Positions 55,901-63,480 of a stretch of 64,000 nucleotides of DNA are shown here, one piece after another (within the stretch, counting starts at the first letter, position 1; each line of letters opens with the position of its first letter). Both the position numbers and the translations under genes were made by a program. Source of the DNA: Tridacna crocea (Eukaryota; Mollusca; Bivalvia; Cardiida; Cardiidae); assembly GCA_943736015.1 (NCBI GenBank), contig OX031063.1, forward strand, positions 40,316,672 to 40,380,671, written 5' to 3'. The notes below the pieces were generated by a model, which saw only the letters and a program-made list of their open reading frames with translations, was not told where the DNA came from and ran no database searches.

Positions 55901-58900
55901 TGAATGGGTGGAAAACATTGCAAGAAAAGGCTTCCACTGCTTATTAGCTTTTTTTTTCTTTACACATTTTTTCAAGAGTTTTTCTTTGGCTAAAACCCGG
56001 GATTGTTTGGTATAGAGTTATGTGCTCTGCCAATTAGAAGGCCAATTATAAAATTTAGAATAAATTTTGAAATAAGAATTTACTATCAAGGAGTTTTTGC
56101 TTCAATTTCTGGGTGTACAAGAACCCTTCAAGCCTTTAATCTGTGTGAAACAACACAACTAATACAGCCATAAATGACTATTGCTTATAACTGAAATTTT
56201 CTGAGAAAGATTATAAATATACTCCTTAAGTTCCAATGTATGGAGATCTAACATGGATTAAGTGTAAAATTCTTACCTCAGAGAACCTAGCTGATCAATT
56301 TTCCCAATAGTTTCTAGGGCTGCTTGTAGAAGTTCTATTCCTTCTTCTCCAATTTGATTTGCTAATTAAAAGAAAGTACAAGACCATAATAAACTTCACC
56401 ATATAACTGGTCAACTACTCAACAGTTTAGAGCAATTGATCCTTTGCAAAACAGTCAAGCCTCGGTAGCTCAGTGTGCTCAGTAACAGGACTTACAAACA
56501 TAGGGTTGCTGGTTTGATCTCTAGCTTAGCTAATTTCTTCTAATGATTGATGAAAGTCACTACAATCAATCTATGCAATCATTCACCAAACAATAGAAAA
56601 ATTTAATCAGGTCCATACTTGCAGCTGGGTATGTACATTCAGTCAAAACTGTCTTAAGCAGCCAACCAAGGGACAAGCCAAAAGTGGCTGCATACGACAG
56701 TTGGCTGTTTAACACAGATCAGATTAGCAAAAATATTTTTGCATTCTTTCACAACAAATTTAGAATTTTTCAATCACATGTATGATTTACATTGTTGTCT
56801 GCAAAAGCTTTCAATTTGGACAAGTCCAATTTTTTTTAAATTCCACTGCCGATGATAACTGTTGAAAACATTGTGGAATGAAAATAGAAATCATTCCTCA
56901 TGAGCGCTTTCACCTCTTCCAGTCTTTCTCTGCTATACATTTTTATTGTAATCAGTAGATTTCCTTCGTTATCCAAGACCCATAACGTGTATACCTGTAC
57001 ATCCGAGGTTGACAGGGTTGACATGCGTGTATTTTAGGTCAATCGAGTTCATTGTTTATAAATAGAAATAAAGGTACACAGTTTTACCCAAGGTCAATCG
57101 ATCGATTTGAAAACGGTCCGAGCAGGTAGGCTACCTGTCAGAGTGGAATTAACGTTGTTCACCTCATGTAGATGTAAGCAGGTAAATTATGTTGTGAATT
57201 TTATCTACAAATGCAAAATAACATATTCATCGCGATCCCAAAAGGCAGACAATAATGAGGGAAAAGTTAATAATCAACAAAAACGATGAGAAAAAGCGAA
57301 GTTTTAAACTCTTGTGCTCAAACTGATCGGTGGAATTCCAATCAATCTAAAAATAGACAACCTGCAAACCTGACATCACTGACGTTCAACGTCGGCAATA
57401 TTCGACGGGTTAGCCAGTGACTTTCAGTATGACAGATTGTCTTGTTTGATCATATTTTTTCTTGTAGACCACAGTATTGGGACACGAAAAAGAATAATTA
57501 TTTTTTACTGTCCCAAAATTTACGCAAATCACGGTACTCGACGCCATTTTGGAAATTGGTAACCTCGTTTCCAATAGTAATGTAAAGCATTGCGGGGAAG
57601 CAGCGTCTATCTGCCGATCGAATAGCAAAGAATAGCCCGCTATAACACCATAATGTGTGACCATTTATACAAAGTGTACACCTACACCATCATGAAGTTC
57701 AACTGTTTATCACACATGTTGATTGGTATAGCGTAGCGGTGTATGCACACAGAGCCAACCGTGTTAATAAATTTTTCACACCACCTGCTAGCAAATTAGT
57801 CGGGTCGCGTGACTACTTTATGGGATATGCTTTAAGTGCAATTAAGATCTTTAAATGTGACCGCTGACCACATATCACAGTTTACCGTTAATTAAAGGAC
57901 TTTAAAGAGTTAATTTGCACGGGCGGGCCTGAACTGACCGTTTAATCACAGATTGGCCGCTACGCACGTATGACCGCTAACTCAGATTCGACTGTACATA
58001 TCAAATAGATAAACTTGTCTTCGCATGATTGAAAAAAAAATGCAGCGGGAAAGGGAGAAGTTGGTAGTGACCAGCCTATAACTTGTTTCCTAAAATGATT
58101 TCCACTGTCTGCTTTGGGGTTGAGAAACAACTGATTATCTGATGAAGGATTCATATCTACCTCAACTTAATTTATTGACTAACATAGACTGCTTCTAAAA
58201 ACTGTTGATTACTTATCAAAGATCTTTCCTATATGCTCCAGATACGGATTTCTTGTTTGACTCAGGTAAAAAAGTCAAGAACAAATATGTACTTACAATC
58301 TAGATCTAAACTTTCCAAGTTATCTTTATTTTCTAAGGCTTCAGCTACAGCCATTGCTCCTGCTTTGCTGATCTCATTTCCAGATAAATTTAGTTCCTAT
58401 AAATGATGGAAAAGAACAAAGAAGAAAGATTTCTGAATGTTTAACTCTTTCAGTACCAAATATGTGAGCCATTCTCTGACAAAAGGTGGTTTAATCTATC
58501 TCTATACAAAACAAGTTATTACATTATTATATTGTTAACTGCTGAGTATAATAGTCCTTCCACTGTTAACTAGGGCTGACTATCTGCCTGAAAAGTGACT
58601 ATCACAATATTTTTACTATCACAGCATTAATATCATGATACTATCACTGTTGAGGGAACCATATTGTGATGCATCACAATACTATTGGGCTGTATAAGAT
58701 CGGCCTTGACACCTGGTCTCAGGCAGTTATATGCAAAGCTTGACAGCAAATGTCGGATTTTTGTCCTGAAAATTTGTCATTTTCCCATTACATTTCAGTA
58801 TCATATAACAAAGTCTACATGCTACTTGCTTTTTATCAACATTCTCTCCCTCTTTAACCCATTACCACTCAATCCCTACTTTTGACGCCCCTGAGAAAGA

Positions 58901-61900
58901 GGCCTTTTGAAAACACTGTGGGAAACGTAGAAAATGCTGGTAACCAGCATTTTCTCCTTTTCCCACAGTGTTTTCTACCCTTTCCAGAACAAATTTCTAT
59001 TTTTCAGTCACCTTCATTTTGTCATCTGCAAATGCTTTCAATTTGGACCAGTCCAAAATTTTCTCGTGTGGTAATGAGTTAACCTATTACCACACAATCC
59101 CTGCTTTTGATGCCCCTGAGAAAGAAGCCTTTAGAAAATTTATTTTATCGCCTGCAAATGCTTTCGATTTGGACATGCCTAAAATATTGACGTTTGGTAA
59201 TGAGTTAAGACATTTGAAATGGGCCCAAACACTGGCCTTTCCAATTTTGTTTTTCATGATCTCAAAATTAGCAACCATCACAGACGACATAAGTACCTAA
59301 TATAGATGCACTTGATTTGTAAGAACGAAAAAGTCATGCAAAATCGATCATGGACATCAAGTAACATTTCCTATCATTTGTCGATTATTCCAGCTATTGA
59401 TTGAGAAAATATGAAAATGAACACAAATCTAAGACAAAACTGAACACCTGTGAAAAAGATAACAGAAATTCTCTTCTGGAATATATGTTACTGATTTTTA
59501 ATGTCCAGAAGGCAAACACAAAAAAACAAAATCAAGCCGGCCTAATAGTTACCATGCAAGAAGCATTGAATCAATCTTTATTCATTCCTTTTATTCTTTC
59601 AAAAAGAACCCCAATCAAACAGTAGATTAGAATGTACATCATTAGAACAGTAGATCACAATGTATTCTACCCCTTCTTAGACAACTTTGCCCTTTTGAAC
59701 CTCATTTCATTTGTCATCAGTAAATGCTTTCAATTTGGAAATGTATAGAGTTGTGTCCTGTGGTAAAGAGTTAAAGAAAGGAAAAATGGGTGGAGAATGG
59801 GGATGTGAGACAAAGGGAGATGAAAATAAAGACAACTTACTCGTAATTTAGTATGTCCATCAGTAATTGATTTGGCTATCACTTTGGCACCTTCAGTTCT
59901 TAACAAACAATCACCAAAATCAATGACTTCTAAATTTTGTAGTTTAGGTAAAGTCTGAAATAAAACATGAACCTTGCAACTGTACTTGATTTTTTTGTAT
60001 TTGAGTTTAGCACTGATGTAAAAGCTTAGGTCATATCGCAGTGGTCAGTACACCTTCTCAAGAGCTTCCAGTGTTCTTTCAGCAGTATGATCATAATAGC
60101 ACCAGTCAGATACGCAACCCACCGAGCTCTCTAGTTTGGCCCAATTATTGTGGTTAAACGATAAATTTCTGAAGAGTTTATAAAAAGTCTGATCAAGAAT
60201 GTTGTTTTCCAAATAAAAATAGCAAATACCCTTTAAAATCAGTCTTAAAAACAAGTATTTTCAAACCAATGTCAAAAGCTATATAAATAGGAAAACAACT
60301 TAATGCCTAATAGTCACTCAAAGTAAGAGTAATAAAATTTTCATGTTATAATAATTTCTTTAAGATTGCCCTACCTTGGCTATTGAGGTTGCTCCCTTTT
60401 CTGTGAAGGTGTTGTCATTTAAGCTCAGAATTCGCAGGTTTGAGTTGTGTGCAAAGGCCTCAGCTAGAGCTGATATACCTTCAGCATTGATTCCATTTTG
60501 TGGCATGCGAACTTCTTCCAAGCTTCCCATCAACTGTAAGAGCATGTCAATTTTTCTTTTCCCTCTCTTTTAGCCTCCTTTTTTTCTTAACCCTTTACTC
60601 TGCAATGACGACTTTTGACGCCCCTAAGGCCTTATTGAAAAATTGTGGGAAAAGGAGAAAATGCCTGTAACCAGCATTTTCTCCTTTTCCCATTATGTTT
60701 TCTACCCTTCCCAAATTAAATTTTGATTTTTCAGTCTCATATATTTTTTCATCTGCAAATGCTTTCAATTTGGACCACTCTATAAATTTGTTGTTTGGTA
60801 GAGAGTTAAGTAACCCTTTACCAAATAATTCTGTATTTTAACAATCCTGAAACTGACTTTTGAAAATATTATGGAGAGTGGAAAAATGCTTGTGACAGCC
60901 TTTTCTCCTTTTTCCTTAATATTTTCCATCCTTCCAAAAGCATTTCCTTTCATCTCAGCATTATTTATTAATAGAATGCAAGTGCTTTCAACTTGACCTG
61001 TTATATTTTTTTTAAATAATTTGGTGAAGAGTTAAGATATGCTACATCAGTTTTCTAGCAAATTACATCAAAACATAATACAGATTACTTACAGGGTTCC
61101 CACAACTTTCTGTTTGCAAAATTCCAGACTTTTTCCAGACTTTTTCCAGGATTTTTTTCAAAATTCAAGGTTTTTTGCAATAGAAGAACTGGAACTGCAA
61201 AATCTTTTGAAAGTTACTTTCTTCCATACATTCCTTGTTTTAATGAAAAATTGATTTTTAACCCATTACCACACAAGCCCTACTTTTGACGCCCCCGAGA
61301 AAGAAGCCTTTAGAAAACGTTGTGGGAATAGGAGAAGATGCTGGTAACCAGCATTTTCTCCTTTTCCCACAATCTTTTCTACACTTAAATGGGCTACATC
61401 ATAAGAAAAAATACTGATAGCTGTTGCCAGTATGAAGATTTTTTTTTTAAATAAGTAACTTATTTAAAAAAAAAAAAAATCTTCATACTGGCAACAGCTA
61501 TCAATATTTTTTCTTATGATGTAGCCCATTTATCAAGTCATATTTGCAGAGGTTGTAGATTATGACCTTACTACAGTAAAATTTCACCTGTTTTTCGTAA
61601 ACAAGGTTCATTTCATGTATAAGGCACTTAAACAGTTAACCCTTTACCATATGGTCCTGAGTTTTAACTCTTTACCAAACAACAAATCCAATTTCAGAAC
61701 ATTTGCAGAAGGCAAAACATATATGAATCACATATTCAAATCTGATTTAGGAAGAGTAGAAAACATTGTGAGAAAAGGAAAAAATGCTGGTAACCAGTAT
61801 TTTCTCCTTTTTCCACAATGTTTTTGTAAGCTGTCTTTTTCAGGGTCATTAAAAGTCGAGGTTGTATGGTAAAGAGTTAATAACCGTGAGGGAAGAGGTC

Positions 61901-62233
61901 TTCAAAATATTGTTAGAAATGGAGAAATTTGTGGGAATCAGCATTTTTTCCGTTTCCAGCAATGTTTTCTGCCCTTTCAGAGAAAAATTCTGTCATTTGA
62001 GAGAGGTTTAATTAGTCATCTGCAAAATTTTAAGAATAGACATGTCCCAAGCTTTTTCTGTGGTAAAAATTAAACAATTACAAATATAAACCGCATACCT
62101 TAAACACTTCAGATAAGGCTGTTGAACCCTCATTCTCTAGCCTCCCTCGTCCCGATACAAACACTTTCAAGGCTAAAGGACTCCCAGCATCTTTGCTTGA
62201 CTTATAACAATCCATCAGGCATTCGGCCAACAT
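43803..62233 (-). CDS. RANGAP1: RanGAP1, Ran GTPase-activating protein 1 (3' part, 12 exons)
   Basis: RanGAP1 stimulates GTP hydrolysis by Ran on the cytoplasmic side of nuclear pores. Twelve minus-strand exons join in frame to 1152 nt (383 codons plus stop): 62233-62099, 60533-60375, 59954-59841, 58396-58297, 56361-56277, 55284-55230, 54144-54058, 49265-49176, 48110-48066, 46282-46222, 44843-44752 and 43931-43803. The first five give leucine-rich repeats ([57 protein letters not shown]), diagnostic of the RanGAP1/Rna1 family. An acidic stretch follows ([11 protein letters not shown]). A C-terminal domain then follows, with [13 protein letters not shown] and YIGVLKGEDKK. LKGE fits the SUMO consensus and aligns with the vertebrate acceptor lysine that docks RanGAP1 at RanBP2. 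The N-terminal repeats, including the catalytic region, are encoded right of the window. Introns are packed with MITEs in both orientations. Confidence 0.92.
44239..44450 (+). mobile_element. TTAA MITE missing its first nine bases
   Basis: TTAA at 44235 is followed directly by CCAAATGACAAAATTTTAG; right TTAA at 44451. Confidence 0.82.
44752..44843 (-). CDS. RANGAP1: RanGAP1 exon ending at the SUMO acceptor lysine
   Basis: It encodes [15 protein letters not shown] to LVYIGVLK. The terminal Leu-Lys forms the first half of the LKGE consensus. Confidence 0.85.
45258..45478 (-). mobile_element. TTAA MITE, full length, nested in an older copy
   Basis: Left TTAA at 45254; the right site is TTAT. 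The older copy shows CCCTTTATCACGCAATCCC just to the left. Confidence 0.86.
45547..45756 (+). mobile_element. TTAA MITE
   Basis: TTAA at 45543 and 45757. Confidence 0.84.
45761..45900 (+). mobile_element. TTAA MITE without hairpin
   Basis: It shares the TTAA at 45757 with its neighbour. The whole central stem is deleted, leaving about 140 bp. Confidence 0.75.
45916..46139 (-). mobile_element. TTAA MITE
   Basis: Left TTAA at 45912; the right site is TTGA. Stem apex GCTGGTTACAACCAGC. Confidence 0.85.
46222..46282 (-). CDS. RANGAP1: RanGAP1 exon in C-terminal domain
   Basis: It encodes [20 protein letters not shown] plus one base. The split codon becomes Asp at the junction with the next exon. 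Confidence 0.8.
46400..46616 (-). mobile_element. Diverged TTAA MITE
   Basis: Its right end (GTCTGTAAATGCTTTC to GGTAAAGGGTTG) is the part repeated in the tandem array that follows. Confidence 0.7.
46551..47146. repeat. Tandem repeat of about 123 bp, three units, split by a MITE
   Basis: Units at 46551-46673, 46902-47020 and 47025-47146 each contain a MITE right end plus ATCGTTGTATCAAGTG and CCAAATTTCCC. A MITE separates units 1 and 2 precisely at TTAA. Confidence 0.85.
46678..46897 (-). mobile_element. TTAA MITE inserted between tandem units
   Basis: TTAA at 46674-46677 and 46898-46901; 220 bp. Ends CCCTTTCCCAAACAA and TTGTTTGGGAAAAGG form the terminal inverted repeat. Core apex ATTGCTCGTAACGAGCAAT. 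Confidence 0.92.
47248..47468 (+). mobile_element. TTAA MITE, full length
   Basis: TTAA at 47244 and 47469; 221 bp. Confidence 0.88.
47502..47722 (-). mobile_element. TTAA MITE, full length
   Basis: TTAA at 47498 and 47723; 221 bp; head-to-head with the previous copy across about 26 bp. Confidence 0.88.
48066..48110 (-). CDS. RANGAP1: RanGAP1 short exon in C-terminal domain
   Basis: It encodes [15 protein letters not shown] (15 codons, phase 0) between TTACAG and GTAAGT. It matches the helix that follows FPSPxKL in position and pattern. Confidence 0.78.
48225..48445 (-). mobile_element. TTAA MITE, full length
   Basis: TTAA at 48221 and 48446; 221 bp; lies 115 bp from the 48066-48110 exon of RanGAP1. 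Confidence 0.88.
48501..48770 (-). mobile_element. tRNA-derived SINE with GTTTAACGCC tail
   Basis: On the minus strand the head reads AGGTGGCTCAGTGGTGAGCC (A box) and TGATTTCGATACCCGG (B-box-like). The body follows, then the plus-strand GGGGTTTAACGCC and a (TTGG)n start. A T-rich run follows at 48770-48788. Confidence 0.75.
48937..49154 (-). mobile_element. Diverged TTAA MITE beside a RanGAP1 exon
   Basis: TTAA at 48933 and 49155. It ends 21 bp from the donor side of exon 49176-49265. Confidence 0.75.
49176..49265 (-). CDS. RANGAP1: RanGAP1 exon, start of C-terminal domain
   Basis: It encodes 30 codons, [18 protein letters not shown] to VKKELG. FPSPxKL is a hallmark of the RanGAP1 C-terminal domain. 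Acceptor is TTCCAG and donor GTAAGT. Confidence 0.88.
49461..49601 (-). mobile_element. TTAA MITE without hairpin
   Basis: It has the CCTTTACCACACAATCCCAG end and the GTGCTTTCAATTTGGACCAG end; the stem is gone. Confidence 0.65.
49640..49812 (+). mobile_element. TTAA MITE with deleted stem
   Basis: TTAA at 49636 and 49813; 173 bp. Confidence 0.8.
49817..50058 (-). mobile_element. Diverged TTAA MITE
   Basis: It includes a 40-bp internal duplication (TTTCTACT...ACCAAAATAGTAATTT twice near 49927-49995). Confidence 0.6.
50135..50215. repeat. GATCAGACTGCACA-type palindrome
   Basis: GTGTAGATCCAAGATCGGAC pairs with CTTAACTTGATCTACAC. Confidence 0.6.
50366..50680 (+). mobile_element. Interspersed repeat, copy 1 of the AAATAAATTTCGAT family
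   Basis: AATGAAATAAATTTC, ATTTATTTCATGCTTTTAAC, TTTATCAAAATCCAGTACAG and CATATTTCCCATCTGGTTGT are shared with 62374-62822. Confidence 0.68.
50681..51664. other. RanGAP1 intron with decayed MITEs
   Basis: Eroded TTAA MITE fragments lie at about 50690-50765, 50770-50900 and 51305-51530. The rest was not recognised. Confidence 0.45.
51670..51889 (+). mobile_element. TTAA MITE
   Basis: TTAA at 51666 and 51890; lies just beyond the poly(A) signal of the short RanGAP1 form. Confidence 0.85.
51894..52520 (-). other. Repeat-free AT-rich stretch, possible 3' UTR
   Basis: Unlike its flanks it carries no MITE. It would be the 3' UTR of the alternative RanGAP1 exon. Confidence 0.4.
51990..51995 (-). 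terminator. Polyadenylation signal for the short RanGAP1 form
   Basis: AATAAA on the minus strand, about 530 bp downstream of the alternative stop. The stretch between them carries no MITE, whereas a MITE begins just beyond it at 51889. Confidence 0.4.
52521..52571 (-). CDS. RANGAP1: Possible alternative terminal exon of RanGAP1 (short isoform)
   Basis: After a good acceptor (CTCTTTGCAG) the frame in phase with the upstream exon reads [16 protein letters not shown] and then TGA. No usable donor precedes the stop, so it would end the protein. About 540 bp of repeat-free AT-rich sequence follows, with an AATAAA signal, as expected for a 3' UTR. The product would lack the SUMO-modified, pore-docking domain and would resemble the domain content of yeast Rna1. 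This is an inference from splice sites and phase only. Confidence 0.5.
   Translation of the reverse strand, partial: VTADDLSSEMDRMKLS
52572..53175. other. RanGAP1 intron, no feature recognised
   Basis: Unique AT-rich sequence with no clear repeat. Confidence 0.4.
53180..53400 (-). mobile_element. TTAA MITE, full length
   Basis: TTAA at 53176 and 53401; 221 bp. Confidence 0.88.
53422..53930 (-). mobile_element. Two diverged TTAA MITE copies
   Basis: Copies at about 53422-53640 (half the stem lost) and 53715-53930 (ends eroded). Confidence 0.55.
54058..54144 (-). CDS. RANGAP1: RanGAP1 exon, acidic segment part 2 and linker
   Basis: It encodes 29 codons, [17 protein letters not shown] to KALSPQQ, in phase 0. 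Its donor GTGAGC can join in frame to the exon at 49265-49176 or to the alternative exon at 52571-52521. Confidence 0.85.
54181..54400 (+). mobile_element. TTAA MITE, 36 bp from a RanGAP1 exon
   Basis: Right TTAA at 54401; the left site is TTTA. It lies on the acceptor side of exon 54058-54144. Confidence 0.82.
54405..54616 (+). mobile_element. Decayed TTAA MITE
   Basis: It abuts the previous copy at the shared TTAA. Recognised by TTTACCACACAATGAA, a weak stem and TTTTGTGGTAATACTTTA. Confidence 0.55.
54620..55225. other. RanGAP1 intron, little recognised
   Basis: No intact repeat. A C-rich run lies near 55155-55170. Confidence 0.35.
55230..55284 (-). CDS. RANGAP1: RanGAP1 exon, acidic segment part 1
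   Basis: It encodes [18 protein letters not shown], the acidic stretch that follows the leucine-rich repeats in RanGAP proteins. Confidence 0.85.
55628..55780 (+). mobile_element. TTAA MITE, shortened
   Basis: TTAA at 55624 and 55781; 153 bp with an intact central stem. Confidence 0.8.
55850..56020 (+). mobile_element. Decayed TTAA MITE
   Basis: GTCCAAATTGAATGGATTTGC, GGAAAACATTGCAAGAAAAGG and GATTGTTTGGTATAGAGTTA remain; half the stem is lost. Confidence 0.5.
56277..56361 (-). CDS. RANGAP1: RanGAP1 exon, last leucine-rich repeat
   Basis: It encodes [19 protein letters not shown] to QLGSL between two split codons and corresponds to the NTLGEEG repeat that closes the LRR domain in vertebrates. 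Confidence 0.88.
56362..58296. other. RanGAP1 intron with few MITEs
   Basis: A tRNA-like fragment is at 56460-56525 (GGTAGCTCAGTGTGCTC, GGTTTGATCTC) and a MITE fragment at about 56760-56850. Positions 56900-58000 are less AT-rich with no recognised repeat. The minus-strand frames at 56836-57024 and 57410-57664 have no visible homology. Confidence 0.4.
58297..58396 (-). CDS. RANGAP1: RanGAP1 exon, ELNLSGNEI repeat
   Basis: It encodes 33 codons plus one base, [15 protein letters not shown] to LESLDLD. The split codon joins the next exon as Ser. Confidence 0.9.
58858..59078 (-). mobile_element. TTAA MITE, full length
   Basis: TTAA at 58854 and 59079; 221 bp. Confidence 0.88.
59083..59204 (-). 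mobile_element. TTAA MITE without hairpin, back to back with the previous copy
   Basis: TTAA at 59079 (shared) and 59205; 122 bp. The central stem is cleanly missing between GCCTTTAGAAAA and TTTATTTTATCG. Confidence 0.85.
59209..59836. other. RanGAP1 intron, one MITE end only
   Basis: A solitary right end lies at about 59710-59777 (GTCATCAGTAAATGCTTTC to GGTAAAGAGTTAA). Confidence 0.4.
59841..59954 (-). CDS. RANGAP1: RanGAP1 exon with FGDCL repeat
   Basis: It encodes 38 codons, [19 protein letters not shown] to GHTKLR, one leucine-rich repeat. It lies between TTTCAG and GTAAGT. Confidence 0.9.
60375..60533 (-). CDS. RANGAP1: RanGAP1 exon with NDNTFTEKG motif
   Basis: It encodes 53 codons in phase 0 with two leucine-rich repeats ([13 protein letters not shown] and [13 protein letters not shown]). 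Flanks are CTTACAG and GTAGGG. Confidence 0.93.
60591..60805 (-). mobile_element. TTAA MITE
   Basis: TTAA at 60587 and 60806; it begins 57 bp from the RanGAP1 exon at 60533. Confidence 0.84.
60813..61031 (-). mobile_element. Diverged TTAA MITE
   Basis: Right TTAA at 61032; stem eroded. Confidence 0.6.
61262..61386 (-). mobile_element. TTAA MITE truncated by a palindrome
   Basis: TTAA at 61258. It ends right after the stem, at CTTTTCTACAC, where the palindrome begins. Confidence 0.78.
61387..61534. mobile_element. Near-perfect 148-bp palindrome
   Basis: AAATGGGCTACATCATAAG and TAGCTGTTGCCAGTATGAAG pair with their complements on the far side of an AATAAGTAACTTATT centre. The dyad runs end to end. 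Confidence 0.8.
61640..62069 (-). mobile_element. Diverged TTAA MITE split by a younger copy
   Basis: TTAA at 61636 and 62070. The left end is CCCTTTACCATATGGTCC; it resumes after 61880 with CCGTGAGGGAAGAGG and a variant stem. Confidence 0.72.
61668..61876 (+). mobile_element. TTAA MITE nested in an older MITE
   Basis: TTAA at 61664 and 61877. Confidence 0.85.
62099..62233 (-). CDS. RANGAP1: RanGAP1 exon (first in window)
   Basis: It encodes 45 codons, [17 protein letters not shown] to [10 protein letters not shown], in phase 0 at both ends. The initial Met is internal to the protein. Acceptor is CTGTAG and donor GTATGC. Confidence 0.9.
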
Positions 62234-62373
62234 CTACAGGATTAAAATACAGGTACTACTTGGATTTTTTTTTACAAATAACATTCTCTGTCATCCAAAC
62301 ATTTTACCATAGACTAATTTTAGGCTACTCCATAATGAAAATACTTGCAGAGGATATATTGAGGATATTTGTT

Positions 62374-62822
62374 TTTTTCGGTGAAAGATCGAAATTTATT
62401 TCATGGAGTGGACACCATTGGTAATATTTTCACAAGTGGTGCAGCCACAAGTGAAAATATTACCAATAGTGTTCATGAGATGAAATAAATTTCAATCTTT
62501 CACCGAAAAAAATAAATATTCTATTTATTTCATGCTTTTAACCCTTTCTAGGAGGAGCTTTATCAAAATCCAGTACAGTTCTTTTCAGTAATTCCCTGTG
62601 GCGTACCCCTCCCGCATAGCAACACATTACAATATTACGTCAAGCACGAGAAATGTAAGGTATATGACGTCATATTTCCCATCTGGTTGTGAAGCACACG
62701 CAATTTACATAGGCAAAAAGAACGTGAAAATCGGTATTTTCACTAGCAGTACCAGTGTAAGATCGAAAAATATTTTCACTACTATTTCTCGATATCCTAC
62801 CGGAAATCATAAAATAATAAAT
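62374..62822 (+). mobile_element. Interspersed repeat, copy 2 of the AAATAAATTTCGAT family
   Basis: It opens with a long dyad (TTCGGTGAAAGATCGAAATT ... TTTCAATCTTTCACCGAA), with AATATTTTCAC/GTGAAAATATT inside, followed by the segment shared with 50366-50680. Confidence 0.7.
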
Positions 62823-63087
62823 GTGGTTTAAGTACCAGTACATGTATGTGTCTTTGACAATTTCTCAAAAGATCTGTAAAACATATACTGGTAAGACAAT
62901 GAACTGGCCAGTATAACCCTTACAATGATGAGTTATTGTAACTCTATTGCAGACCACAAAATTTTTAGATAATTCCATATTGATAGCATTGCAAACCATA
63001 AATTCACCCTTTACAAAAATACAAGTCCAAATTAAATGCATTCGCAAGCAACAAGTGTGGCTCATATACATGTATTTGGATTTTTCT
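62823..63087. other. RanGAP1 intron, nothing recognised
   Basis: No RanGAP1 exon upstream of 62233 was found in the window. Confidence 0.35.
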
Positions 63088-63091
63088 TTAA

Positions 63092-63318
63092 CTCTTCACC
63101 ACATGAGAAAATTTTAGACTGGTCCAAATTGAAAGCATTTGCAGACAACAAAATACATGTAAAGGTGACTGAAAAATTGAAATTTGTTTTGGGAAGGGTA
63201 GAAAACACTGTGCAAAAAGGAGAAAATGCTGGTTACCGGCATTTTCTCCTTTTCCCACAGTGTTTTCAAAAGGCTTCTTCCTCAGGGACGTCAAAAGTAG
63301 GGATTGTGTGGTAATGGG
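63092..63318 (+). mobile_element. TTAA MITE
   Basis: TTAA at 63088 and 63319; carries a 6-bp insertion in the left arm. Confidence 0.86.
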
Positions 63319-63322
63319 TTAA

Positions 63323-63480
63323 CTCTTCACCAAACAACAAAATTTTAGGTTGGTCCAATTTCAAAGCATTTGCAGCCAACAAAAAAAAGCCGACTTAAAA
63401 ATTAAAATTTGTTCTGGGAAGAGTAGAAAATATGGTAGGAAAAGGAGAAAATTCTGGGTACAAGCACTGGTACAAAACAT
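63323..63480 (+). mobile_element. Left half of a TTAA MITE
   Basis: It abuts the previous copy at the shared TTAA (63319). Homology fades inside the stem; the stretch to 64000 has no other recognised feature apart from a few MITE-like scraps. Confidence 0.6.

Noticed and set aside
56460-56530. Genuine tRNA gene
   Set aside because: A-box-like GGTAGCTCAGTGTGC and a weak B box exist, but no acceptor stem pairs; likely a SINE scrap.
56836-57024. Minus-strand frame [21 protein letters not shown]
   Set aside because: Protein-like at first sight, but no splice sites fit, its 3' part overlaps a decayed MITE, and it lies within a RanGAP1 intron.
57410-57664. Minus-strand 84-codon frame in a RanGAP1 intron
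   Set aside because: No recognised domain and no supporting splice signals or repeat-independent conservation visible.
2215-63294. Many ORFs reading [22 protein letters not shown] or [21 protein letters not shown]
   Set aside because: They are the two strands of the TTAA MITE read in frame. They recur because the repeat recurs, and they stop within it.
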